Below are positions 1 to 8,756 of a DNA stretch of 35,753 bases, one piece after another. A program made the translations under genes and the position numbers. The notes beneath the pieces are model-generated. The model saw nothing but the letters and a program-made list of their open reading frames with translations. It was not told the DNA's origin and did no database searches. Positions within the stretch are counted from its first letter, which is position 1, and every line of letters starts with the position of its first letter. Source of the DNA: Fragilaria crotonensis (lineage: Eukaryota > Bacillariophyta > Fragilariophyceae > Fragilariales > Fragilariaceae). The stretch lies in NCBI GenBank assembly GCA_022925895.1, contig JAKSYS010000646.1:1-35753 (forward strand), given 5' to 3'.

Positions 1-72
1 GTACACACGTGTATACATGTATACATACAGCTGTAGCTATTAGCTATTCATGTAGATATGCGAGTCTGGTAA

Positions 73-531
73 GCCGTGGTGCGTTCCGACGATCCACTGA
101 ACGAACGACGTCGGTCTCCTACGACGTTGCCATCCTCCTTTGTTGATGAGGACATTGGCGTTGTGTCTTGCGATAATGAAGTCAGCATCATGGATAATGG
201 TCTTCCACCCAGCATCCAACATTGAGGTGTTATTCAGGCAGTTCAAGCGCAATCTGCTTCTCCAGGAGGTTTGCCAATACCACCTGATCCGCTTGGTCTT
301 CCAGCCGCATTGCGCGTGGATAATTTCAAGGAAGCCGTTCTCGAATATGCGCGAGTTCAAGGAGCTACTGCTCGTCTTGGCACCACGTGTCTTCCGTTCT
401 CTCTAGCGCAGTTCGGTAGAGCATCACATCGTCGAAGTGCCAAATTCACTGCCGATCGCATGCGACTACGTGCCTCGTGCTCGTTCGCGTTGGCGTACTC
501 CAGACAGAGCCACAGATCAAGTTCCGAATAG
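73..531 (+). pseudogene. Possible protein-coding remnant, unrecognised
   Basis: One forward frame stays open from about 73 to 531 apart from a single in-frame TGA at 223-225. The conceptual protein has an acidic, Ser/Pro-containing first part and then, from about 226, a Gln/Ala/Pro-rich stretch followed by a helix-like segment (EAVLEYARVQGATARL). Composition looks more protein-like than the other frames, but I recognise no family. It could be the tail of a gag-like or host protein starting outside the window, or chance. Nothing else in the first 500 bases is supported. Confidence 0.22.
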
Positions 532-1040
532 CTTGTGGGGATAGTTCGGTCCTTGAAAGACCGAGGTCGAACGCTTTCATCATTAAAGCCATAACTTTTT
601 TTGGATTATTTCAGTTGATTGCGTCGCTCAATTTGCTTCATATCTTCCCGTCTTCACAAGAATGCCTGCGTCCAGGATGCCCTGTTCTATTGTTGAGCCC
701 CAATTTTCCTCTGTAAATCCTTTTCATCAACTCGAAGTTCCGCCTGAACGATACGATGAGAGCTCAGTAGGGCACACACAGCATATGTAAGTTCTGAATA
801 CAAGGGGCATAAACGAACTAATGGCACATGGCCCCATGCCGAGACGCACTTTGCAGTTGTGGGTTATAAATCTTACAGTGACGATTATTGGATTTTTTTG
901 GCTCGCGAACGTATCTGCTGGCTATTTTGATGCTTTGACGTCTGCGGACTGAAGGCAAATGTAATTCATCTTTACACTACTAGATTATGGCTTTTCTTCG
1001 CTCCTATCTTTGTCAACCCTCATACTACCGGTAGCGACTC
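532..1040. other. No supported feature
   Basis: No frame longer than about 80 codons with protein-like composition, no repeat structure and no RNA gene was recognised here. It is plain intergenic or fully decayed sequence. Confidence 0.4.
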
Positions 1041-1045
1041 ATACC

Positions 1046-1598
1046 GTAGGTCAGCGTGATGAGATCCAATAGAATGCCCATTCCAGCACAAGCTATAAGT
1101 GCATATGCGTTCATCGCTACGAAAAACAATGGAATGACAGAAAAAGACCGTTGTCGCTAGCTAATCTGGCGTGGTCGCAACGCAAGTCTACATGATGCCA
1201 GCATTTCAAGCAAAGCAATCCTTCATGCAGCGATGGACTCCGATATTTCGCAAATGTATGTACAGTAATCATCAGTCTGAGCAATTTTACAAAGATGGCT
1301 TCGCTAAGTTCGGCGCGTTACTTCCCATGAAAATGCTTCCGGTACCAGTCAGCAACTGGTATCAACCAACCGTCCTTATCGTCAGGAAAGCGTCCTCGAG
1401 CGCGATGTATCCCTCATCTACCATTCCTTTTCGGTCTACGTCATCGCTGCCTGTGGCCCAATATACTACAGCAGTTATCGCTTCGATCTCAATTTCTCTC
1501 GTCTCCTGAGCGCTGTGTGGCAAAGCCCAGCATATTGAGAGAACAGCAATCACGCAGCGGAAAAGGCTAGCTTTACATACTCGATTGCGATGATCCAT
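1046..1598 (-). pseudogene. Possible frameshifted secreted/membrane protein remnant
   Basis: Reading the minus strand from 1598, an ORF begins with basic residues and a hydrophobic core (VIAVLSICWALPHSAQ) that looks like a signal peptide with a small-residue cleavage region. A roughly 60-residue domain follows (EAITAVVYWATG, then GMVDEGYIALEDAF). Near 1380 the frame must shift to continue into GWLIPVADWYRKHFHG. Further downstream, near 1050-1150, another minus frame encodes a hydrophobic segment (MNAYALIACAGMGILLDL) that ends in a stop. I cannot name a family. It lies directly downstream of the ankyrin gene on the same strand and overlaps its last codons in another frame. Confidence 0.2.
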
Positions 1599-3061
1599 TC
1601 CGCTTGATTATTTTCAGCAACGATGGTCTTGTTTTCTTTCGTTACCTTGTAGTGCCATCCCGCATTGAGGGGGACAGGCACGTCTGGAGTTTCCAATCTT
1701 GCTTCATGGGTATTGACGGCATCGGTGCTCGCCTCATATTGCAACCCTCCACTGATGACGTAGATAGCAGTGACCGCTCCTTCGATACGTGATAGACGCC
1801 AGCCGTAACGATCACTTTCGAAGGTGTCTTTCAAAGAATACTGCGATACGGCCCTCCTCGTGATTTGCGGGTCTGTGTCACCGAAGGAGAGGTTCCAATT
1901 TGCGTCATTTATTCCCTTCAACCCGGCCTCGGCAAGAAAGCTATCTCTCGGTGCGATGAATCTGATGAACCCCGCCTTGAAGGAAGAAAGATGCTCTTTG
2001 GTCAACGGAATGGAGTGTTGCTGTGAAACGTTTTCTATGGCTTCATTGACAAAGTTTTGAAGTTTGGTCTTCATCTTGTCATAGCGCGCGAGAGTGATGA
2101 GAGTGTCCCGTTCATCCCCGGGGTTAACGAGAACAAGGGAATCGGGTGACCACCAGTTGAACCACCCTTTGAACCACCCTTTGAAGCACCCATTGAAGCA
2201 CCATTTGAACCAAAAGTTGAACCACCAGTCGAACCACCAGTCGAACCACCACTTGAACCACCACATACTACTCTCGCTTGGCTTGATGTGGCCGCGGCTG
2301 ATAATCTGCAACAGCTTGATAGCGGTCCACGGGCAAAGACAAGGAACACATACACCTTTTCCAATGACGCTGCGGACAGAATCCGCAAAGGAGTTGTCTT
2401 CAGTGCTAATAGGCCTTGGTCCATGTACGCGGTGAATAGTGCAACGCTCATTAAACGGGTGGGATAGTTCAATGGGACGTTCCTTTTGATCCTCCAAGAG
2501 CCGTGCGATGAAGTCGATCCCCTTAGTGCGAGTCACATCAAGAGTAGTGGAAGGTTTCTTCTTTTCGACATTCACATCACCATCATTTTGCCGGAGAGGC
2601 GCGCTGAAGGTTTCCACCATGCCCTTGGAGCTTGCCGAGAGAGGGGCGGTCTGACCCTCAGTATCCTTGTCATTCACACCGACATTGTCTCGTTTCGAAA
2701 TTTCAATGGCAACATCTGAAAGGTTGTTGCAGCTTACCCAGTATAGGGCTGATCGACCCTCAGTATCCTGGGAGTTCACATTGACATTGTCTCGTTTCAA
2801 AATTTCAAGGGCAACATCTGAAAGGCTGTTGCGGCATGCCCAGTATAGGGCTGACCGACCCTCAGTATCCTGGGCGTTTAGGTTGACATTGTTTCGTTTC
2901 AAAATTTCATGGGCAACATCTGTATGGCATCTGATGATCGCCCAGATAAGGCCTGCATTCTGGGCGTTCACGTTTGCCCCCTCGTCCAAGAGTTCACGAA
3001 CCTTCACGACGTCGCCGTCTTTGGCACTTGGGATCAAATGGTGGGATATCATGGATGGCAT
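1550..3061 (-). CDS. Ankyrin-repeat protein with a Trp-rich repeat segment, about 503 aa
   Basis: The N-terminal 140 residues form about four ankyrin repeats of 34 residues with recognisable consensus pieces (KDGDVVKVRELLDEGANVNAQ; LYWACRNSLSDVALEILKRD). Ankyrin repeats act as protein-binding scaffolds; no enzyme domain is visible. The first ATG of the frame is at 3061; an open stretch upstream to 3091 has only a TTG, so ATG was chosen. Residues about 265-304 are a WWFK/WWFD/GWFK repeat encoded by a 12-bp minisatellite. The C-terminal 170 residues form an unrecognised mixed domain (GFIRFIAPRDSFLAEAGL; AVTAIYVISGGLQYEA) ending in AFSAA. The frame is unbroken, so the gene may be functional. The same minisatellite in another frame on this strand encodes a Gly/Ser linker, which makes the Trp-rich reading suspicious. 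No intron is required. Confidence 0.65.
   Translation of the reverse strand: MPSMISHHLIPSAKDGDVVKVRELLDEGANVNAQNAGLIWAIIRCHTDVAHEILKRNNVNLNAQDTEGRSALYWACRNSLSDVALEILKRDNVNVNSQDTEGRSALYWVSCNNLSDVAIEISKRDNVGVNDKDTEGQTAPLSASSKGMVETFSAPLRQNDGDVNVEKKKPSTTLDVTRTKGIDFIARLLEDQKERPIELSHPFNERCTIHRVHGPRPISTEDNSFADSVRSVIGKGVCVPCLCPWTAIKLLQIISRGHIKPSESSMWWFKWWFDWWFDWWFNFWFKWCFNGCFKGWFKGWFNWWSPDSLVLVNPGDERDTLITLARYDKMKTKLQNFVNEAIENVSQQHSIPLTKEHLSSFKAGFIRFIAPRDSFLAEAGLKGINDANWNLSFGDTDPQITRRAVSQYSLKDTFESDRYGWRLSRIEGAVTAIYVISGGLQYEASTDAVNTHEARLETPDVPVPLNAGWHYKVTKENKTIVAENNQAEWIIAIEYVKLAFSAA
2150..2266. repeat. 12-bp minisatellite inside the ankyrin gene, about 9.7 copies
   Basis: The plus strand shows ten consecutive 12-bp units of the form CCACCAGTTGAA, with variants in the CAGTT part and two units starting GCACC. 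Because the unit is a multiple of three it keeps the frame of the ankyrin gene. In that frame it encodes W-F-x-W/G blocks; shifted by one base on the same strand it encodes GGST/GGSK blocks. Confidence 0.9.
2681..2920. repeat. 102-bp tandem duplication encoding ankyrin repeats
   Basis: GACATTGTCTCGTTTC recurs at 2681 and 2783 and, with one change, at 2885, exactly 102 bp (34 codons) apart. The intervening DNA is nearly identical, including CAGTATAGGGCTGA and CCCTCAGTATCCTGGG. Each period equals one ankyrin repeat, so the gene has grown recently by whole-repeat duplication. Confidence 0.85.
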
Positions 3062-3436
3062 GTTGAAGACGCAGTAGGAACAACGCTGCAAACTTTGAGG
3101 GGTTCAGATGGCGATGCACTTTTTTATGCTACAAAGCTTGCCAAACGGAAACGAACGACGTGTCAACGAGTTGCCTCCAGAGTACGTTTATGTACAAGTA
3201 TGTGGCTTACGTGCCAAAGTACAAGTACTGTACTTGTGTTGGGGTGGGGAGTGGGGGGCTTGACGAACCTCCGAGATGCGGCACGAAGCATCAGGCGGTG
3301 TCCATTCGGGTTTTTTTCACATCCAAGTTTCCAAGTTTCGAAGTGCTCGAACTAGTCGACTCGTGATTCAACTTGGATTTTGGGTTTAGTGGGACTCGTC
3401 TTTCGTTAACTTGGAAATCCAAGTTTTTTTAACGAT
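3062..3436. other. Intergenic, only short palindromes
   Basis: Upstream region of the ankyrin gene. It holds a short GTAC-centred palindrome (ACAAGTACTGTACTTGT, about 3220-3237) and a G-rich run (GGGGTGGGGAGTGGGGGG). No coding frame or RNA gene is supported. Promoter elements of the ankyrin gene should lie here, but none can be named with confidence. Confidence 0.35.
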
Positions 3437-3480
3437 GGGTTGCGGGAAACACCAACCATTCACGATTCTTCCCGCAACCC
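3437..3480. repeat. Small hairpin element, copy 1 (GGGTTGCGGGAA arms)
   Basis: Perfect 12-bp inverted repeat: GGGTTGCGGGAA at 3437-3448 and TTCCCGCAACCC at 3469-3480, separated by 20 nt. Each arm carries a match or near match to the E2F/DP consensus TTTSSCGC. A related copy in opposite orientation lies at 4641-4688, and a single arm occurs at 3619-3633. Confidence 0.75.
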
Positions 3481-3481
3481 C

Positions 3482-3939
3482 AAATGAAAATCAGCGTTCT
3501 GTACAGCGTACAGTACTTGAACTAACTACAGTAGCGAGGACACAGCACTTGCTCGTATCATATGATATAAATCATACACATGTATCGATACATTTATCGA
3601 GGGTTTTGCACTTTGTTTCGGGGTTGCGGGAAAGGGCTCCCATAGAACCTGCATCTTCTTCAGTATACTTCACATAGAAATGGACAAAAGACGGTGTCGA
3701 TCGGATTTGTCCAGTGTCTGATTTCTAAGTGCCTATGTCATGGAGAAATGACACGGTTGTTTGTACTGTAAGGGTAATAGGTAAAACAATGGTAAGGCCG
3801 TTTGATTTCCGATGTGTTCCTACTTACGATTCGTGCTGTGATAAGAAATTCCAATTACTATTTAGTTGGAGAAACTCATTTTCCATTAAGAAGAACTCGA
3901 GAAAATGTCGCAGGAGTTAACAGCTTAGGAAAACGTTTT
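3482..3939. other. Non-coding, one isolated hairpin arm
   Basis: Apart from the isolated GGGGTTGCGGGAAA arm at 3620-3633, I see no gene, RNA or ordered repeat here. The sequence GTACAGCGTACAGTACTTG near 3500 is one of many GTAC-rich stretches in the window. Confidence 0.35.
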
Positions 3940-4215
3940 TTATCCCTAATGTCAAGTCATTTTCTGTACAATGTGGTATGATTCTACAGACATCTCTCGA
4001 CATCTTCTGACATCTTCTGACATCTTCTGACATCTTCTGACATCTTCTGACATCTTCTGACATCTTCTGACATCTTCCGACATCTTCCGACATCTTCTGA
4101 CATCTTCTCGAAACGTCCGTAGAGATCCTACACGCTATTATATGGGGTCCCGTTTTATCATTAGGGATAATCGTTTCGAAGATGTCAGAAGATGTCTGAA
4201 TGTGTCAGAAGATGG
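3940..4215. repeat. Foldback structure with a 10-bp tandem array
   Basis: TTATCCCTAATG at 3940-3951 pairs with CATTAGGGATAA at 4159-4170 as a 12-bp inverted repeat. Between them, 3991-4109 is a tandem array of the decamer CATCTTCTGA (about 12 units, two with CATCTTCCGA). Immediately outside the right arm, 4171-4215 carries the same decamer in reverse complement (GAAGATGTCAGAAGATGTC), so array and flank can also pair. The arrangement resembles a foldback transposon or MITE with an expanded internal minisatellite. Confidence 0.75.
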
Positions 4216-4640
4216 CTCGAGTTCCAGCGTTCAGTATTGCCCGCCATCTATGAATTTTATTACGTGTCTTCTGGCATGTTACGTCAATCATCTGTTTTGT
4301 AACAAGTTGTACCAAGAAGATTACTATGACATTTTAACGCATGATGATGAGTGTTTCATGATAATCCAAGCCGTGCTTTCGTCGATGCGCAGAAGCACGA
4401 AGTGAAGCAACGGTCTTTGGTACCGGTGGGATTGTTAGAGATATTCTGTGTACATGTAGGTGGCAACAAGCCGAAATGCATAAGTATGACATTCCCGCAG
4501 CCCCGGAACCGGAAGAAGATAAATGCAACACAATGGAAGAATGTGTCTTAAAAATATGGTCTATCTGCAAGCAATACGACGTGTCACTACACATACCAGT
4601 ATTGTGCAGTACTGGAGTACTAGTACCTGCACATTTTTTC
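4216..4640. other. No supported gene
   Basis: Short frames exist on both strands, but their composition is not protein-like and they overlap each other. No repeat or RNA gene was recognised apart from the hairpin element that begins at 4641. Confidence 0.35.
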
Positions 4641-4688
4641 GGGGTTGCGGGAAAAGTCTTGAACATGGTTCGTGTTTCCCGCAACCCC
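4641..4688. repeat. Small hairpin element, copy 2 (inverted relative to copy 1)
   Basis: GGGGTTGCGGGAAA at 4641-4654 and TTTCCCGCAACCCC at 4675-4688 form a perfect 14-bp stem around a 20-nt loop. The reverse complement of this copy aligns with copy 1 through the loop as well as the arms (AAACACGAACCATG against AAACACCAACCATT). They are therefore homologous elements in opposite orientation, not just chance stems. Each arm contains a full TTTCCCGC E2F-type site. Confidence 0.75.
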
Positions 4689-4831
4689 AGTAGCTTGAAC
4701 TCCGTACTCCGTGCATTTAGACTTTGCTGTACCAGTATCACACCTTCATGCTGCGTGACTGGTACAGTAGTAGATAGCATGTCAAACGCGAGCGAGGAAA
4801 GGACGGGTCCCCGATTAGGTTTCACCAATTT

Positions 4832-6273
4832 GAAAAAAAACAACTAAATATCAATTTAACGTGCTGCCGCTTCACTCGCTACGGGGTGGTCGACCCACAC
4901 GACCAGATACTACCCTTCCGTATAAGGTAGCGTCCGGTGGTCAGTATCGCGTCCTCGGAATCACCGTACTGGTGCAAAGTACGACCGTATTGATCGTACG
5001 CCTGAGATTGCTCTTCGTTTAGCGCGACGTAAGCTCTCTCGTAATATAGGCCCATTTGTGTGTATCCAATTCCGTGTTGTATGATGCCGATGCCTCTGAA
5101 TATGATCTTGCGCTTCGCTGTACAATAAACTTTGGTATTCCGGTTCCAGCTGTTCCCTTTGGTCGTATATTGTTCTCAGTTCTTCCTCTGTTCGTCGTCG
5201 ATTTGCCTCATTCTGAGCCGTCATATTTATTCCGTGGACCAAGTCGTTACGTGCCTTCCACAAGATCATCCACTGCTTCCAAATCTCAAGTATAAACTTC
5301 TTCTGCCATTGCTTGCCTTTCTTGCGCAATTGAGTGTTATTGCTCCCGTTCGATCCAGTAAGCCTTGCTATGTAATCCTCTTGTACCGTCGACCATGCTT
5401 TTGCGAACCGGCCATTGAATACCTGTCTCCACCCTATCTCATTCTGCTGCAGTATCACTCGGCGAACATCCGGCGGAAAGAGGATTGGTGATACATGAAC
5501 GTCATCCATGTCTTCTGCAAACCATAATTCCATCGCTTCCCTCCACATGCCGGAGCAACGGGGATGTGTTTTCCTTTTCGTGAAACCCATCTATTGCTAC
5601 CATAAAATCGCGCCGCCATCGCGCTCGTTTGTCCTGGCAACATCTGATGATGTGATCTCGTGTTTCGTCTGCGTTGTTACATGCCGGGCACTTGCGCTCG
5701 CCTTTGGTGAGTTTATTCAGCCGCTGAAATGTTGGTAGTATCTCATGGACCAACTTTGTCAAATGAACCCGCTTCCCGATCATCCCGTTAAGAGCTTTCC
5801 CGTGAGCTTTCCAATTGATTGACGCCATCGTCTGATCGGTCCAGCTATTGCGTTGTTGAATATGCTCACGTAGCGGAGGCCCGGTTGCGTAGCTGCGTAG
5901 CTCTGTGACAACTTTTGCCGTGATCGTGCCTTCCGAGAGTGTTACAAAGGCTCCTGCATTGGGCGACATCAGAACAAACGGGTGGGCTTTCCCCATATTG
6001 TTGTTGATATTCTTTTGCTTTATCGTCGGCGTCCACATTCAGCTGAGAGATAAGGGACAGTCTTGTATACGCCCGATGCGTGTCTTGATGTCCTTTTACA
6101 TAAGTCAATTTCACATCTGGGAGTACTCTGAGCGACTCTTGAATTTCGTATAAAAGATCCCATTCGGCGACCATCACATCCAATTCTTCCAGCATCCCGG
6201 CTTGCAATGGTCCCCCCTCACGGACTCTCGTGGTGCCAAACAACTTCTCCAACATGCTCCGGCTGTCTGTTCC
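4832..6273 (-). mobile_element. LINE-like retroelement copy A, 3' end only
   Basis: A 5'-truncated, frameshifted non-LTR element on the minus strand. It contains the end of the RNase H domain, the zinc-binding domain, the C-terminal tail and a 3' UTR. The UTR, read on the plus strand, carries TTAACGTGCTGCCGCT at 4856-4871 and TCGACCCACACG at 4890-4901. Both motifs recur with nearly the same spacing in copy C (25624 and 25660), fixing the 3' end of the family. Beyond them is an A-run on the plus strand, so the sense-strand tail is T-rich. The 5' truncation lies within RNase H, just before the DSRS motif near 6260. Confidence 0.8.
4961..6273 (-). pseudogene. LINE ORF2 C-terminal part: RNase H end, zinc finger, tail (frameshifted)
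   Basis: Three minus-strand frames follow one another: about 6273-5990 (DSRSMLEKLFG, then VKGHQD and LNVDADDKAKEYQQQ, the last three RNase H motifs), about 6010-5502, and 5590-4961. The middle piece carries C-x2-C-x8-H-x3-C (CPACNNADETRDHIIRC, 5640-5690), the zinc-binding motif that follows RT/RNase H in many LINEs (zf-RVT type). The last piece has a Trp-rich helical region (WQKKFILEIWKQWMILWKARN) and ends in SIRSYFAPVR, the conserved tail also seen in copy C. Two frameshifts, near 6000 and 5570, make it a pseudogene. Confidence 0.8.
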
Positions 6274-6279
6274 TATTGT

Positions 6280-6560
6280 TCACTCCTTTCCTTCTCCTCC
6301 TCCATGTCATTTGCACAATCTCCATCTCCTCCTTGTTGATGTTTCAGTCCAAACGGAGATTTGAGACAGTTGAAGCATTGAAGAATGCTGTGTTGAGGCA
6401 TTGGAGCAATCCTGAATGGAAAAACCGTTTGGTTTTACTGGTTGACCGTTAACCGTTACCCAAAAGAATTATAATTTATTCTGTAAAACCAAAAAATTAA
6501 ATTAAATTAAAATTAATCTAGATTATAATTCATTAAATTAATTTATTCCCGAGCACTGCT
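6280..6560. other. AT-rich intergenic spacer
   Basis: The stretch 6455-6550 is strongly AT-rich with a reiterated AAATT pattern (AATTAAATTAAATTAAAATT). No coding frame or RNA gene is supported. It separates LINE copy A from a small minus-strand frame and the glucokinase gene. Confidence 0.4.
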
Positions 6561-6812
6561 TTAGTTACTTCCTTGTCTCAGATCAGTCCTGCCAACCTTC
6601 CCAGACAGGGATCTCTTGTCTTGGTTGGAGATGATCTTAACTCCTCTTTTAACTCTCCTTTCTCTCTTACTTACAGTCGTCCAATCGCCATCTACATCAT
6701 CAAACAATTGTAGTTTCTTGTCGGGCGATTTACTGTCGTTCGGATACTGTAGATTCTGGATCGTGCGCGTTGCCAACGGAATGCCGTTCGTAGTTCCCGC
6801 GTACACACACAC
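6561..6812 (-). CDS. Small hypothetical frame, 83 codons, possibly a LINE ORF1 fragment
   Basis: An ATG-initiated minus-strand frame of 83 codons, divergent from the glucokinase gene. It contains DDVDGDWTTVSKRERRVKRG, an acidic-Trp-basic pattern that faintly resembles DDAQAWIPVSGRRRSKSP in ORF1 of LINE copy D (about 27150). That similarity is short and could be chance. There is no other family signal. It may be a decayed LINE fragment or spurious. Confidence 0.2.
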   Translation of the reverse strand: MCVYAGTTNGIPLATRTIQNLQYPNDSKSPDKKLQLFDDVDGDWTTVSKRERRVKRGVKIISNQDKRSLSGKVGRTDLRQGSN

Positions 6813-6998
6813 GACGGAAGCGGGATTCCGGTGCTGGAGTGTCTGTCTGTTTGCACAGCCAGTACATCCTCACCGGTACTGTCGTTGGTTAGTAAACGCT
6901 TATCCTCGACAAGTTCGATCGTATGGCGACAAAGTACAAGTACAACGACCATACGAACGACGATCTCACCTTCCACAGTGAAAAAGGAATTTGAAACG

Positions 6999-8328
6999 AT
7001 GGTGGCTTCAACCCCATCCAGAACCTTTACTGGTACTCTGACTAGTTCCTACCTGCTCACTGGAGACATCGGCGGCACCAACAGTCGCATGAGGCTGTAT
7101 GACACTGTCAATCCGAAAGCCCTCGTCGAAATAGACTACCAAAACCAAGATGCGCTTCCCACAAGCGAAAGGACGGAGGGGAGCATTTGAACGCTTGATC
7201 ATGGATCCTTTCCTCGAGTATTGCTGGGAATTTCTGAAGCTGGAGGAATCCACTCCAATCGAGAATTGTGAAATTATTGCCGTTCTTGCCTGCGCTGGTC
7301 CGGTCAAAAACAACAGAGCAACTGTGACTAGCCTGGGGATCAAAATTGACGGAAAGGCCATTGAACAAAGTCTTCACTGTCAGAAGACGTATGTGACCAG
7401 TGTCAAGCGAGCATTGATCATTAATGAGGTTGTTGCGCAAGGATACGGCTGCCTAACTCTCGATCACAAGACAGAAGTCAGGGAGCTTATCCCAGCATCT
7501 CATGCCTTTATCGACCCCAATGGACCGAAAGTCTGCGTTGGAGCTGGAACCGGGTTGGGCGAGTGCTTCCTTACTCCCTATGGGAGCGGGTATACCTGTT
7601 TCCCAAGCGAAGGTGGCCACGTGGAGTACAACCCTCGCTCCGACCTAGAAGTCAAGTTGCGAGCCTATTTGATGTCCAAGTTCGACGATGCTCACCGTAT
7701 CTCAACGGAGCGTGTTGTCTCGGGCACCGGGCTCGCGAATGTCTACGAGTTTTTAGCACTTGAATACCCAGACTGGAAGGAGGAAATGATCCATGATGCG
7801 CTCTTGTCTGGTGGTGACTTGAATGGGAAAGTTGTCGCTGACAGCGTGAACAGTAAGAAAATCTGCGCCCTTGCGATGGATATCATGATTAGGTATGTTT
7901 CGTCGCACAATGTGCAAACGTTGTCAAAGGATGGCGTCGATGAGATGACTAACCCTCAAGCTCAATTGTTCTGCATGACAAGTGCCTATGGATCTGAGGT
8001 CGGGTCCGCAGCATTGAAGTGGATTCCAACAGGCGGGCTTTATGTCACTGGGGCTCTTACTCGAAAGAATATAGAGCACATTGAAGGCAAGGATTCCATG
8101 TTCATGAAGGCATATTGGGACAAAGGTCGCGCTAGTCACGTCCTGAAAGATATTCCTTTGTTTGCAGTCATGGTAGAAGATTTGGGAGTGCGGTAAGTTA
8201 CTGTACCACGAAACGACATTTATGGCGTCTGACAACACTAAACTCCCCTAACTTGATTTGATCCCTGTTGCAGCGGAGCCTATCACGTGTGCACCACCGA
8301 GTATGCGAAAATCAAAGCGGGGACTTAG
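6999..8328 (+). CDS. Glucokinase (bacterial-type GLK family), two exons, frameshifted in exon 1
   Basis: Phosphorylates glucose with ATP at the entry of glycolysis. The ATP-binding start is TGDIGGTNSRMRLYD; GAGTGLGECFL, the FPSEGGHVEYNP loop (Glu-x2-His) and ERVVSGTGLANVYEFL are all family hallmarks, and PTGGLYVTGALT lies near the C-terminus. Exon 1 runs 6999-8192 and exon 2 8274-8328; splicing gives DLGVRGAYHVCTTEYAKIKAGT and a stop at 8326-8328. ATG 6999 (ACGATGG) is the conservative start. An in-frame ATG at 6831 would add a Ser/Thr/Arg-rich extension that could be a transit peptide. Between about 7172 and 7190 the frame shifts by one base at GGAGGGG, so the product is broken unless this is an assembly error. 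The expected catalytic Asp of the ND pair is Glu (IINEVVAQ, Glu codon 7426-7428). It may be a recent pseudogene. Confidence 0.85.
8193..8273 (+). other. Spliceosomal intron of the glucokinase gene, 81 bp
   Basis: The intron begins GTAAGT at 8193 and ends TTGCAG at 8273, with a pyrimidine-containing tract before the acceptor. It splits an Arg codon (CG|C). Removing it restores the glucokinase C-terminus, while reading through gives an immediate TAA. The short length suits diatom introns. Confidence 0.88.
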
Positions 8329-8753
8329 AAAATCCATGCTAGCGAAATCTGCCTCTTGCCTTTTACTCCTGCTTTACTATTAGTTAGTGGCGAAAGCAGC
8401 TCGTTATCATGTACTCCTCCAGTGAAAGCACACCCGGTACCATCACCTCGTTGACTTTTGGCAGCAACAGCTTTGTACGGAACGATCATCGAGGATTTCT
8501 GGTGAAAGCCCGTGCTATTTGTGACGTATATTCTCACCTCTACCCCGAGTGCACCGAACTTACCCACTTGGACTCAGAAAATCTGGATTAATATGGTGTG
8601 ATTTCTACCGTATCGTCAACGATAGAACAACGTTCAAACGAGGACGACAAGGTTGGGCTGCTGAAACGAGAGTATACAGAATTATAAGATTTAACGACGA
8701 TACCGTCTATATCGTTTGGGGGGTATAAAAAAATCTGACCCCCCGGGGTCAAA
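8329..8753. other. Downstream flank of glucokinase, no gene seen
   Basis: No convincing frame is present. A near-palindrome TGACCCCCCGGGGTCA at 8736-8751 sits just outside the left target duplication of the MITE. No poly(A) signal can be assigned with confidence. Confidence 0.35.
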
Positions 8754-8756
8754 TTA

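Noticed and set aside
1..50. Alternating GTACAC/GTATAC run at the left edge as a functional element
   Set aside because: It is a short alternating purine-pyrimidine stretch at the window boundary with no other support.
3062..3091. Extending the ankyrin protein to 3091
   Set aside because: The codon at 3091 is TTG, not ATG; the first ATG in frame is at 3061.
3437..3480. Rho-independent terminator
   Set aside because: A stem-loop is present, but the context is eukaryotic, a homologous inverted copy exists, and no T-run follows.
3991..4109. CRISPR-like array
   Set aside because: Ten-base units are directly contiguous with no spacers; it is a minisatellite in a eukaryotic genome.
4334..4847. 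Overlapping frames of 120-170 codons on both strands
   Set aside because: Composition is not protein-like, they span the hairpin element, and neither resembles a known family.
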